Shown here one piece after another: positions 1 to 11,415 of a DNA stretch of 64,000 nt. Under the pieces are notes generated by a model, which ran no database searches, was not told the origin of the DNA, and saw only the letters and a list, made by a program, of their open reading frames with translations. The DNA comes from Ooceraea biroi. Taxonomy: Eukaryota > Arthropoda > Insecta > Hymenoptera > Formicidae. Each line of letters begins with the position of its first letter. Position 1 is the stretch's first letter. Where the stretch lies: positions 8,261,624-8,325,623 of the forward strand of contig NC_039507.1 of assembly GCF_003672135.1 (NCBI RefSeq), written 5' to 3'. The position numbers and the translations under genes were made by a program.

Positions 1-1127
1 GTTCATGAGAGCGATTAGATTTTATGTTAATTCGCTCACGAAATATACTCATCATTAAATTTCTTCGATGACGCGTTTAATCATGCACTGCGCGCCGAAG
101 CGCGATGCAAGACCTCTCGAGCAATATTAAACACACAACTCTGCGAATACCGCGAAACCTCGTTTCATATTTGGAGAGTTTGGAGTTTAGAAATAAGGTA
201 GTCTAGACACGGTCCACATGTGTGCCGAACTTACACAAGTATCCGTACTTGAGGGTTTCGGCTTACTCGGCAGTTGATATTACCCTGATGAAATCTTGGA
301 ATAATATAATAGAGTAGACGTGATACATCGTTGAAAGTTGCATTAGCTATACCGTAACGAGAATTTTGTTTCTTTAGTTTATTAAATCGCCATTTATCGA
401 GTAAGATCTCGCCGTGCGGAAAGGCGCGGAATTACCCTACAACGCGATAATAATGATTCCGAACTTTGTAACGAAGAGTTCATCTGAGCGCGCAACTCGA
501 ATCGATAGAAATGCAGTTTTCGTTCCCGATAACGATAGTCGAATTTATTTTTTATTTCTCGCTTTCAGAGTTTTATTTCTCGCTGTGCAGCTAACAAGAG
601 CACGTGCGCGCGTTTCAACCCGGGATTTGTTTGTCGCGCGTCTCTCTCTCCTTCGTCGCGTCATGAAAATGGTTGCGCGTCGTGTCAATCAGGCGTCACG
701 AGTTTTTCATGCATCAAGCTGACATCGCATCACCCAGTGTCGACACTCTCCTTACTTCGATTCGCGTCCGAAAAGACGATGCCTTTCCATTTGCCTGCGC
801 TCGTTTATCGCCACGACGTAATTGCGAATCGCTCCATCCGATAAGCTGTCTTAGCCCGTAAATTTGTCCGAGGCAAGATTATGGCAGGGAGATGCAAACG
901 CAATTTCGTTCATTGATTGACGTCGCTACGGCAACCTGGACGTAGACGGACTGACGTCATTTTCGTGTCTTATTGCTCCTCGAGATAAATCGCCCGGTCT
1001 TACAATTAGTACAGAAGCAGCTGTACATTGTGCATTAAGATGGATTTCTGCGCCTTCTCCGTCTGACAAAGTACCTCGAGAACGTTCAGTCCTCTGAATA
1101 GCAATTGGAAGCTCCTCTTCTTTCTCC

Positions 1128-1130
<3 letters not shown>

Positions 1131-1160
<30 letters not shown>
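1131..1160. repeat. (TC)15 microsatellite
   Basis: Fifteen uninterrupted TC dinucleotides. The run makes short overlapping open frames (Ser-Leu on one strand, Arg-Glu on the other) that are not genes. Confidence 0.95.
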
Positions 1161-1161
<1 letters not shown>

Positions 1162-1530
1162 AGGTCTCTACGACTGCTTCAAGTGTTAATCGCGCGTTCT
1201 TATTCAAAACACATTTGTGTGAAAACCTTTTTCTCATTTTTTTTTACTTTATTACCAAGCGAGAATTTAAAGGATAGTCAAAAGACACCGACAATCGCGG
1301 ATCTCCGATATGCTACATTAGCGCAGCAGTCGGCAGATGAAACATTCGCCAGCTGTTGACGACATTACCTATGCAAATTTGAAGTAAAACGCGGTGATTT
1401 CGCCTGCCGTTTACGCGTAACCGTACACTCGCGGCGGGTATTTGCTCGAGCAGGCGCGGAAACGAGTGTTGATTCATCCAATAGAGCGTAGATGCTCCAG
1501 CGTCTCGAACTGGTCGATACTTTCGTCTTT

Positions 1531-1552
1531 TCTCTCTCTCTCTCTCCCTCTC
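1531..1552. repeat. (TC)n microsatellite
   Basis: A TC run with one CC interruption, ending in a TCGAG motif like the one that follows the longer TC run near 1160. Confidence 0.85.
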
Positions 1553-4500
1553 GAGCGGTTCTTTGCTTTTCGTTAAACACCAACGAGATTGTTTCGCGTG
1601 AACTCTAGACAGAAAAAATTGTCAACATAAAGGAACAAAGTACAATAATGATGTAGCAATAATGCTACGATCGGTGGAGGAAGGATTTTTGACGGCGATG
1701 TGTTCCGACTTGATTTCTTTCATTCGCGATTCGTTCGAAAATAAGTGGCTTTTCACAAAAATGGCCGCGTTTAGTCCCTTTTCCTATTTCGAGCGGCATT
1801 TTTTTCGTCCTCGGTTGCTCGTTCGCATTTTAATCATGTTTGCAAATCCTGGTTCCGGGTTGGGGTGTGTGCGGCAGACCGCGGAATTCAAATAAACCGT
1901 ACCGAATATCGATTTTTCTTCCGTTTCTTTCTGGCACTGTCGCACTGGAAGTCACTGATTTTTCACCCCAGCTTCCACCGCGGAAACTTGTCCCAGTGCC
2001 GAGCCTCCTAATACAGATTTGTGCGACTGCGTTCGCGCACGTGGCGGAAAAATTCGCGAACGAGAACCACGCGAAATCATAGCGCGATCAAATCTCAGAA
2101 ATCCAAATGTCATATAAAATTCTTACTGCCTTAATCAGTCTCCGATCGATTACAATCGATTATAACATATTTTAATTAAATCGCTACTGAAGTATTGGCT
2201 GATCATCGTCGTATAATTGAGAAAATTTTCCATAACCAAGTAGAACGCGTTCTTCACAGAGGACTAAATTGACGTGCGTAGCTGTAGGAAAGTCTCACGT
2301 ATCTTCCGTACCGGAAACAAGCGTTCTAAGCGGAATTAGTCGGTAACTTTTACGGAGCATGCGGACGAGAACACGCGAGGGGATAGGGAGGTCGAATTTA
2401 CGGCGTACGGATACATAGTGGCAGATATTCGTGGAAATTAACACGTTTCGGGGTCGTTGATTGACGCACGGGATTGCGCGTCGCGACAGCAGGAATTGCG
2501 TAAGTGTTATCAGCGAACCGTGAAGGATCGGGGGGAGGCCGTTAAATGCGCGGCTAGGGTGGCGAGGGGACGGCAGACGGGTGGTCGTACACACGGGCAC
2601 TCGCACACGTGAAACTCAATTCTCACCCCCATATTTCTAACTCGCGCCGAACCGGAAGATACATCTAGATAAATGCGGGGAAACGTGCCGGCGGCGGCGC
2701 GATGCGGCGGAAGTTTTGTCGTCGCGACACGAAATCGGCCGCGGCTTTATCGGGACAGGGACTCCCCGGTATGGGATTTACCGTCGCGACGTCCTTCGAT
2801 GTCGTATGAGCGTCGCGGCGGGTCCTCCATCAGGTGAGACCGAAGGTACGAACCGCCATAACGTCGGTTTTTCCACGCATGCACCGAGAATGGCCTCTAA
2901 TGACGACAGTTTTTCGGCGATTTTCTTCGCGGAACGTTCTCCATCTCGCAATACGCGTTTTCTCGCGTTACACGTCAGCATTCTCGTCCTCTGATATTTT
3001 CGTAATGAGCGAGCAACACAAAGATGGCAACGTGGTTGCATTTTTATCGATATAAGTGACATGCGGCCGCATTGGCGACATGTGCCATCACTCTTTATCG
3101 TCCCGTGTCGAGAGAGGGTGGGACAATAGTTTTCAGGGCGCGACACGTGGTTAAAGGGATAGAAAAGAAGGTAGGACAGGCGAATGTGAGCCCAATTTTT
3201 TTCTCCAGAAAATTCGATGTAGCGTATATGTCCGCGAGGACTTTATCCGGATTCTCTGAGGTTTCTGTTCTCTTTTCGCAGGCATCATATTTTTTTATCG
3301 CCGCGCGAAATCTAATTTTGCAGCAAATTCGATCGCGCGGGCTCGTACGGAGGCAACGTCCGCTGAAAATTCACTTTAATGCACGCACGTAATTCTGTCG
3401 GGTAGTTGAAGCCGTGGGTGAGAAACACTAAATATAATTTGCGAGAAATTGTCTGGTAACTCGACCGCGTACACTGTATCCGTACTTTAAAATGAATATA
3501 ATATAGATATCCATGCGATCCGAAATAAATATAGGTATAATCGGAATATAAAAGCGAGATTCCCCACGTTGCGCTAAATTTTAACGACAAAGTTTTTAAA
3601 TCCAAAGTCTTTAAAAAATCGACTTTTTTACACGTTGAATAATTAATCATTTTCGCCTCATAAAATATTCGGGGAAAATGGCTTTTGGTGGATCAAGCTT
3701 TAGGGATGTTAAATAGCAAAGTTTTATCTTTTGTCTGATTTCTTTTTAAAAATATTCTTCTTTTTCCACTAAAGGATGAGAATATTTTAAACAAGCATTG
3801 ATGTATCAACTTTATTAAGAGACTGACTTTATTAAAAAAAGTTATATCGATTGAAATATTATCGTGCAGTGATGAGATGTCTGACATAATGTCAAAAGTT
3901 ACAAATCTATGGTTAACATTGTTTTCGATTTATTCCGAGTGCGAACTGAATTGAAATGTCAGGAGACATTGCGTATTCATCTTTGGTTGTCGCGCGCATC
4001 CCATTCGTTTTTCATCAGATTGCTGCGTTGCTCTATTCGTTATTCAAAAACGGCGGGGAGTGGTGTTAACACAACCCACATATCGGCACAGGCTTTTTCA
4101 GGTTGCCCGGGCTGTTTGCGCTTTGCGATACAACGCGTAACCCCGGAGCTGATAATATAGGACGGTAGAACAACCGAGAACAGCCGAGAAATTTCCTTAA
4201 CAAAATATACGGAAAAAAACATATCTCGCCGAGGTTGCCTGGAAATAAAAGTTTTAATTGATTTTGTTAAACTATCTCGGAGCTTGTATACCAGCACACC
4301 GGAACGGATACAAAAATTGTTTTTCTATAATATAAATCCTTTGACCTACATTTCCTCGGTTTCATTCAGTCTAGCCATCGTGACTACATATAACAATCAA
4401 TAGACATGCAGTTTATTACTTCCAATAATGAATATTAACGATTGTGCGTAATCAGATTTATTTTATGATCAATGAAGATTCATGAAACGTATATCAATTT

Positions 4501-7500
4501 GCGGACTGATTCGCACGCAGAATGATGTACGTTTTTAACAAAAAGATATAGCGTTTAAAAATAAGCTTATTCAACGTGCTTAGTAAATTTTTCATTGAAT
4601 ACATAACAGTACTATTCGTAAATGCCAAGCATTCAACTTTGAATATCGATTAATGGGTACGCATATTATCGACTAATTTAGCAGAAACGTGTACAAAAAC
4701 ATGTACAAGTATTCAGATCATTCACAAAAATAATATTGAGAGTTGAAAAGAAAACATTTCTAAGGTACCGTTATTTAAACACAGTATCTATCATAAGATC
4801 ACATTTATTGATGAACCACCATTCACACATAGATATAACGTACTTGCGAAAATCTATTACAACAGGCACGCTAATTCAAACATTAAATATCGCACGATCA
4901 CTTACTCAAGCCATTTACGGAGACAATGTTCACCGTACTACGACTTGAAAGAAAATTACGGAATTCTCGATATTGCGCCGTAGGGCGCCAAGCACGTTAT
5001 TCAATCTAAAACTGATGAAAGTGAGACACCAAAGGCGTGCCAGCCAGCTGAAAGCAGTGACGAAACTAAGAGAGGGAGAGGGAGAAAGATATGGTTGCGC
5101 CATCATGGCGTGCGACATCAAAGGAGCCGCCGTCGCACTGCGAATTCCACGTGTGCACTTTCGATACGCTTCCCGAAACGAGACGGGGCCCCTTAATGTC
5201 GAAATGCGTCGCGCGGTACGCGCGGCACGAAATTCGCGGATGTTGACGAAGTACTTGCCGGTTCGTGTCACGTCCTCGCTACAACTTCTTCAGGGGGATG
5301 TAACGACGGTTTCGAACGCCGCGCTGCCGCATCTCGACGCGCGTGCAAGCCTCCGAACCCCCAGCGAGCACTTGCACCCGCCGGCGGCCAATCTGCATGC
5401 CCTCCGTTCAATATACGAGAAACGCCCGATATCCAATACCGGATTTGGAAGGCGGGATGACTAATCGCGCTGGATTTCAAGGGACCATACGTCAAATTTT
5501 CACGACTTAATGGAATTCATGGAAAATGAAGATTATATCGCTAATCGGTTTACTGATCGATCCATTTTAACGAATTATTCTGACGCAATGAGATTCTGCC
5601 AATTTAAAGCAAAGATTCTTAGATTCTGGTAGATGCTCCGATAGTACGGATCATAAAGAAGCTTGCAATAATTGCGTATCACAACTTAAATTGGAAAACG
5701 ATTTATAGCATGAGCGAGCGAACTTCATATCAATCGTGTACTTTATTCTGCGTTTGCTTTAGGACTTTACTCCCTTTCTATTACTTTCTCCTTTTCTACG
5801 AGATAATAACAGCACGATGAAAGCGACGGATCCATTAAATAAGCTTTGTCCTTAATGAGAATTAAACCAGAAACGTAAATCGTTCATTACTTATCTCCGG
5901 TGGGATTGGCGTCGGGACGAACACTCGGCAGGTCCTCCGGTGGCCGATCGAACCTGAAGAGGCAACCCTGGCTCGAAGAAATATCGTTCGTTAACTGTTT
6001 TCTCGGCATTTAAGAGCTTCTCCTTGTGAAATCGAAGTCTATTGATTTCCCTGAGAGTATGATTACATGGCAATAAGAACGCCGATTTATTTCGCGAGCG
6101 AAAACGAACTCGTTAAAAGACCCGGCTGACAAACGATCGAACGATGCGAAACGAAAACGGGCCAATTTCTCTCCGTCCTCCAGCGTATGTATACGTAAAT
6201 TAGAAATTGGGTGTAATTAGTAGTTGCGACACTACCGCGCGCTTTTCGGAAACGCGGAACTTTCGCCTGGAGCAGCTCCAGGATCCAGAATCCGGAATCG
6301 AACTTGGAAATCGCGACGTTTTAGCAGCCGATATCGGACACGTTTCGCGCATTTGGGGACAAGCGCGCACGTATATTGGAGAATCGTACTGGTCCATAAA
6401 TTAGCGACTGCTCTTTCCCGTGGTATTTTCGCAGCGCGGTCGCGATTACTTTTTCTCCGCCCGCGTAAAATCTCGGCGGTACACGGTACGTCTCTATTGC
6501 TAAATTGCGGGAGAGATTGTCGATACATCGACGCCTCTCGCCCGAGTCGACACCGATACTTTCTATCCATAATGTATTCCTTCCATCGTGCCGCGCTTGA
6601 AACTCATTTAAACGCGACGGTGTCGCGTGTATTTGCGCCGATACACGGAGCTCTCTCCCTCCCCTCCGCCTTGATTATCGAATTATCACCCGCGTCTCCG
6701 CTCTGTGGATGCAATTCGATGGTCGGTACTGAGTACACACGCTCGGTGCAGCCGGAATATCGGTGATTGCGAGATGTCGACCAGACACGCCGTAATACGG
6801 TTAAAAATAGCGTACACGAAAGTGCTGTACGCGACGAAAGTAACGTGTCGAGTACAATGCCGATCGATGAGGTAATAACCACTAGAAGTAGCTGAATAAA
6901 CGAGATGATACGATGTCGGAAGCAATTTCGGCGCAGGCTTTATTTATAGCTTTTTTCATGGCCGTGTTATTCTTTTGGTGTCTTATTTTTGGAACCAGTC
7001 CGCTGGAACTTTTATTATCTAGTACGGCGATTGTAAAATGTAATTATGAGAGGGAAAACAGTTTCGGTATATTTGTGTGTTTGTGACAATTATTAAACGT
7101 TTTATTAATAACATATTTGGCATTGGAAGTATCCTTGCGGGTGCTCAGTTTTGTGGAATCGCTTGTAAAAATTTTTTGTCTTTATTATTCTCTTGAAATG
7201 AGCATTCCGGCGGTTTGGAAAACATGGCTGAAAAGCTTGCACACAATTTGTGCACTTTTGTCGGCGAGACCTGTCGAATCAGACCCAATAAAGTCGGGAG
7301 AGGCGATAAAGCGGTTAAATCGAACGGCACGTTAACGGGACGCCCCCGATCATTGTTTCGCGAAACTCGAACGGGAAAAGCTTGGCTCGTCGAAGGTAGG
7401 TACTGCGGCACCGGCGGGGGTGGCGGGACGGATATACTTCTCGTGTTTTCGTCCCGTCCGCATTGCTTTTATTAGACTCACAATCAGAGGTAAATCGTCG

Positions 7501-7612
7501 CCGATTAAGGTAATGGGTAACGGTGGAATGCAGCAACCAAGCTCACCGAGTTTTACATTCTACACGTGCGAGCGAAGAGAGTAAGAGAGAAAGCAGGATG
7601 AGAGATAGATGG

Positions 7613-7648
7613 AGACAGAGAGAGAGAGAAAGAAAAAAATAAAAAAAC
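7613..7648. repeat. Purine-rich (AG)n/A-rich tract
   Basis: A polypurine stretch of GA repeats running into A-rich sequence. The opposite strand is a polypyrimidine tract that opens a Ser/Leu-rich chance frame. Confidence 0.8.
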
Positions 7649-8109
7649 AGAGGAAGCAAATGATTATTATTACCGGTTGGTTTATCTGCAATATCAAACA
7701 ACGCAGACAGATTCTCAACTTTACATTCGCGCAAAGGAATCTCTCTCTCCAAAATCCATTTCCCTCAATTTCCGTTGGAATCGGACTGTCGATAATTGAC
7801 GAAAACGAAATAACGAGCTTAAAATAGCGCGCGGTCGTTCTTGGCTGCACTTTCAGACCTGCCTAATTGAGGGGATGGCTCATCTCAATTCCTGTTGCTC
7901 GAGAGGGTGTCCTTCGAGTAACTTCCTTTCGTAAATGTCCGATCAACGTGGGCCAAGTTTCAGGTGGTTGCTGGCAGCGTCACGATTTCGTTTTTCAGCG
8001 CTAATGGCTTTACGTGTCCGCGTGATTGAAGTAAATGCACCGCGATAAATGGATAGTTACTGCGGAGTGATAAACGAGCCGCGCGCCGAGCGAAAGATAT
8101 TTTTTACAG

Positions 8110-8169
8110 CCGCGGTATCTCCTCTCGAGCGCACACATTACTTAACCCGCAAAAATGGGGCAAACCCAG
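8110..8169 (+). other. Candidate short first coding exon (weak)
   Basis: A possible acceptor (T-run then ACAG, AG at 8108-8109) precedes about 60 bases that end in CAG followed by GTAAAG, a good donor. Inside, an ATG at 8155 in a favourable context (AAAAATGG) would read M-G-Q-T-Q up to the donor. Gly at position 2 would allow N-myristoylation if residue 6 in the next exon is Ser or Thr. No downstream exon is recognised in the window, and such signal combinations occur by chance in 64 kb. I record it only because it is the one site where start codon, acceptor and donor coincide. Confidence 0.15.
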
Positions 8170-9033
8170 GTAAAGGAAGTTTGAAATAATTAAAGGAGTG
8201 GAGATGAAGTGTTGGTGAAGCGTTCAAGATTGATAGCGGTCGGTTCGAAGCAGATTCAATCGGCGACTTCCGCGACGGGAGAAAGCACGTTTCTTCGGGA
8301 AATTTGATGAATTCTTATCTAATTATGAAAAATCGCATTGAAATCGTCTTCGGTTCTGATCTTATTTATGTGCTCTCATAATGTTGTTGTACATTTTATT
8401 CCAACGTAACTTCGTTACGTTGATTATCGATTAATAATTCCAGATTTTATCATCGCTCTTATTGTTTCCATTCTTGAGAGTTTTTGATGATAATGTAGCG
8501 ATAAAATAAAGATTTGTGAGTGTCTTCCCGTTTTTCCGATAATGTTCCCAATGTGTACGAACATTCTCTCGATTCTCTCGAGTTTTATTGGCGGCGTCTA
8601 ATTCGATGTGCCGCATACGAAATCGTAAATGTGATCGTTACGTCGAGAAAGGCAGTTTGATAGCGAATTCGATAGAGTTCGTCATCGTTCTGTTGATTCC
8701 AATCTGCGCTTCGTAAGTCAATTATCGATTATGAATCAAGGAGCGGTAAAAAAGAAGAAGGCTCCCGCAGAGCCTTCGTCGAATCTGCGGACGCGGCTGT
8801 GCGCGGAGTTATGGAATTCGTGTCAGCTTCGACGAAATTAACGTTCCTGAGAAGGGTTCGCCGATTACAAGGGAAGAAGATCGATCGGCAAATAACTGGC
8901 CGGTAGATTGCAAGCATCTCGATATTGCCACGAATTCCCGAGCTACTCTCATATCATTGCCAACGTGTGCACATTTATCTTTACCACGCGTCTCCGTCGA
9001 ACAAAGTGCAACGAGTCCACAGGATGAAGCACT

Positions 9034-9215
9034 TGTAAGATCTGGAAAGATAGTCGATACTGACAGGTCGTATAGAGGATCGGAAGGAAAACAAGTTGAT
9101 CACAACAGTAGGAGTATTGGCCGTACAGCCTAAGACCTAGGCGTGTGAACCAGGGATCCCAGAGAGTTCGAGTTCAAATCTAAGGCAGTCTCCTAGTTAT
9201 TTTTCGCCTCTTACA
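9034..9215 (+). repeat. LTR copy 1 of TRIM-like array
   Basis: 182 bp with TGTAAGA/TCTTACA ends, directly after CACT. It is the most divergent copy, for example GATACTGAC where the others have GAGACTGAC. It holds the tRNA-like segment at 9111-9193 and TTTTT at 9200-9204. Confidence 0.75.
9111..9204 (+). promoter_or_regulatory. tRNA-like internal Pol III promoter and T5 stop in LTR
   Basis: An A-box-like TGGCCGTACAG at 9118-9128 is followed by CTAAG, which resembles the D-arm of Leu/Ser tRNAs. A B-box match AGTTCAAATCT lies at 9171-9181 (consensus GGTTCRANTCY), 53 bases downstream, a spacing suited to a long-variable-arm tRNA. GGAG at the start can pair with CTCC at 9190-9193. A TTTTT run, the usual Pol III stop, follows at 9200-9204. 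The clover-leaf is degenerate (mismatched D, anticodon and T stems), so this is not a functional tRNA gene. The same segment recurs in all five LTRs. Transcription by Pol III is inferred. Confidence 0.5.
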
Positions 9216-9323
9216 ATTCAGAAGTGGGATAAAATCCGCTACCCCTCGAAGACAGTTGAGATTCATCCGCTACCCCTCGGAGAGGAGGGAGTTGAGAAGC
9301 AGCTGGTCGGTAGTGAAGCCTGA

Positions 9324-9580
9324 ACATGGAGGTCGGGACGGACTCAGAGGAGTGAACCAACATGGAGATTGGGAAGGACTCGGAGGAGTGAACCAACATG
9401 GAGATTGGGAAGGACTCGGAGGAGTGAACCAACATGGAGATTGGGAAGGACTCAGAGGAGTAAACCAACATGGAGGTTGGGAGGGACTCGGAAGAGTGAA
9501 CCAAAAATGGATGTTGGGAGGGACTCGGAAGAGTGAACCAAAAATGGAGGTTGGGAGGGACTCAAGTGGAGTGAACCGAC
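9324..9580. repeat. 36-bp minisatellite, 7 copies (first internal segment)
   Basis: Seven degenerate 36-bp units built around CATGGAG..TTGGGA..GGACTC..GAGTGAACCAA. The first copies are closest to each other. The last two start AAATGG, and the final unit diverges into CAAGTGGAGTGAACCGA. Because 36 is divisible by three, both strands stay open (a 12-residue repeat such as GVNQHGDWEGLG on the plus strand), but the frame has no upstream gene context. Confidence 0.9.
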
Positions 9581-9626
9581 GATTTGGAGACATTCGGGGA
9601 CGAATGTAATGTCAGGCTGGCCGAGC

Positions 9627-9808
9627 TGTAAGATCTGGAAAGATAGTCGAGACTGACAGGTCGTATAGAGAATCGGAATGAAAACAAGTTGATCACAACA
9701 GTAGGAGTATTGGCCGTACAGCCTAAGACCTAGGCGTGTGAATCAGGGATCCCAGAGAGTTCGAGTTCAAATCTAAGGCAGTCTCCTAGTTATTTTTCGC
9801 CTCTTACA
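9627..9808 (+). repeat. LTR copy 2 of TRIM-like array
   Basis: 182 bp, nearly identical to copies 3 and 4; GTGAATCAGGG replaces GTGAACCAGGG in the tRNA-like part. The following internal segment (9809-10147, 339 bp) holds five 36-bp units. Confidence 0.75.
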
Positions 9809-10147
9809 ATTCAGAAGTGGGATAAAATCCGCTACCCCTCGAAGACAGTTGAGATTCATCCGCTACCCCTCGGAGAGGAGGGAGTTGAGAAGCAGCTGGT
9901 CGGTAGTGAAGCCTGAACATGGAGGTCGGGACGGACTCGGAGGAGTGAACCAACATGGAGATTGGGAAGGACTCAGAGGAGTGAACCAACATGGAGGTTG
10001 GGAGGGACTCGGAAGAGTGAACCAAAAATGGATGTTGGGAGGGACTCGGAAGAGTGAACCAAAAATAGAGGTTGGGAGGGACTCAAGTGGAGTGAACCGA
10101 CGATTTGGAGACATTCGGGGACGAATGTAATGTCAGGCTGGCCGAGC

Positions 10148-10329
10148 TGTAAGATCTGGAAAGATAGTCGAGACTGACAGGTCGTATAGAGAATCGGAAT
10201 GAAAACAAGTTGATCACAACAGTAGGAGTATTGGCCGTACAGCCTAAGACCTAGGCGTGTGAACCAGGGATCCCAGAGAGTTCGAGTTCAAATCTAAGGC
10301 AGTCTCCTAGTTATTTTTCGCCTCTTACA
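10148..10329 (+). repeat. LTR copy 3 of TRIM-like array
   Basis: 182 bp with intact A/B-box-like motifs and T5 run. The following internal segment (10330-10672, 343 bp) has about five minisatellite units with small indels that break the long open frame. Confidence 0.75.
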
Positions 10330-10672
10330 ATTCAGAAGTGGGATAAAATCCGCTACCCTCGAAGACAGTTGAGATTCATCCGCTACCCCTCGGAGAGGAG
10401 GGAGTTGAGAAGCAGCTGGTCGGTAGTGAAGCCTGAACATGGAGGTCGGGACGGACTCGAGGAGTGAACCAACATGGAGATTGGAGATTGGGAAGGACTC
10501 AGAGGAGTAACCAACATGGAGGTTGGGAGGGACTCGGAAGAGTGAACCAAAAATGGATGTTGGGAGGGACTCGGAAGAGTGAACCAAAAATAGAGGTTGG
10601 GAGGGACTCAAGTGGAGTGAACCGACGATTTGGAGACATTCGGGGACGAATGTAATGTCAGGCTGGCCGAGC

Positions 10673-10854
10673 TGTAAGATCTGGAAAGATAGTCGAGACT
10701 GACAGGTCGTATAGAGAATCGGAATGAAAACAAGTTGATCACAACAGTAGGAGTATTGGCCGTACAGCCTAAGACCTAGGCGTGTGAACCAGGGATCCCA
10801 GAGAGTTCGAGTTCAAATCTAAGGCAGTCTCCTAGTTATTTTTCGCCTCTTACA
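10673..10854 (+). repeat. LTR copy 4 of TRIM-like array
   Basis: 182 bp. The internal segment after it (10855-11229, 375 bp) holds six 36-bp units, exactly one more than the 339-bp segment. Confidence 0.75.
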
Positions 10855-11229
10855 ATTCAGAAGTGGGATAAAATCCGCTACCCCTCGAAGACAGTTGAGA
10901 TTCATCCGCTACCCCTCGGAGAGGAGGGAGTTGAGAAGCAGCTGGTCGGTAGTGAAGCCTGAACATGGAGGTCGGGACGGACTCAGAGGAGTGAACCAAC
11001 ATGGAGATTGGGAAGGACTCGGAGGAGTGAACCAACATGGAGATTGGGAAGGACTCAGAGGAGTAAACCAACATGGAGGTTGGGAGGGACTCGGAAGAGT
11101 GAACCAAAAATGGATGTTGGGAGGGACTCAGAAGAGTGAACCAAAAATGGAGGTTGGGAGGGACTCAAGTGGAGTGAACCGACGATTTGGAGACATTCGG
11201 GGACGAATATAATGTCAGGCTGGCCGAGC

Positions 11230-11411
11230 TGTAAGATCTGGAAAGATAGTCGAGACTGACAGGTCATATAGAGAATCGTAATGAAAACAAGTTGATCACA
11301 ACAGTAGGAGTATTGGCCGTACAGCCTAAGACCTAGGCGTGTGAACCAGAGATCCCAGAGAGTTCGAGTTCAAATCTAAGGCAGTCTCCTAGTTATTTTT
11401 CGCCTCTTACA
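11230..11411 (+). repeat. LTR copy 5 (right border) of TRIM-like array
   Basis: 182 bp ending TCTTACA, followed at once by CACT and unique sequence. A few private changes (GTCATATAG, ATCGTAATG, ACCAGAGATCCC) set it apart from copies 2 to 4, as expected of an outer copy less exposed to exchange. Confidence 0.75.
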
Positions 11412-11415
11412 CACT

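Larger units (their letters stand above)
1..9029. other. Non-coding stretch, no supportable gene
   Basis: I see no recognisable protein domain, RNA gene or transposon in this stretch. Open frames of 60 to 180 codons occur on both strands, often overlapping in GC-rich parts, and their translations are arginine- and serine-rich with no family resemblance, as expected by chance. The visible structure is limited to TC/GA microsatellites (near 1131, 1531 and 7613) and one weak exon-like signal at 8110-8169, listed separately. CpG dinucleotides are frequent, as in lightly methylated hymenopteran genomes. Confidence 0.6.
9030..11415 (+). mobile_element. Tandem TRIM-like LTR retroelement array (5 LTRs, 4 internals)
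   Basis: The block consists of five copies of a 182-bp sequence starting TGTAAGA and ending TCTTACA, a 7-bp inverted repeat with the TG...CA ends typical of LTRs. They lie at 9034-9215, 9627-9808, 10148-10329, 10673-10854 and 11230-11411. Between them are four internal segments of 411, 339, 343 and 375 bp. The outer borders carry the same 4 bases, CACT (9030-9033 and 11412-11415), so the block appears to derive from one insertion that expanded by LTR-LTR recombination. There is no gag or pol coding, so it is non-autonomous and matches the size and layout of terminal-repeat retrotransposons in miniature, which have been reported in plants and in harvester ants. No convincing primer-binding site is visible: the first TGG lies 9 bases inside the left LTR. 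The internal 3' end contains a CATTCG-GGGA-CGAATG hairpin. The alternative is a macrosatellite with LTR-like edges, but the target duplication argues against that. Confidence 0.75.

Noticed and set aside
4973..5464. 163-codon plus-strand frame
   Set aside because: Arg/Ala/Ser-rich translation in CpG-rich DNA, with open frames on the opposite strand too; no family resemblance.
6224..6766. 180-codon plus-strand frame with overlapping minus-strand frames
   Set aside because: Multiple frames are open at once in GC-rich sequence and none shows a domain.
9256..9609. Repetitive protein (GVNQHGDWEGLG repeats) and the proline/serine repeat on the other strand
   Set aside because: Produced by the 36-bp minisatellite, whose length is a multiple of three; broken in the third unit and without gene context.
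9030..11415. CRISPR-like array
   Set aside because: Repeats are 182 bp and 36 bp without unique spacers, and the sequence is eukaryotic.
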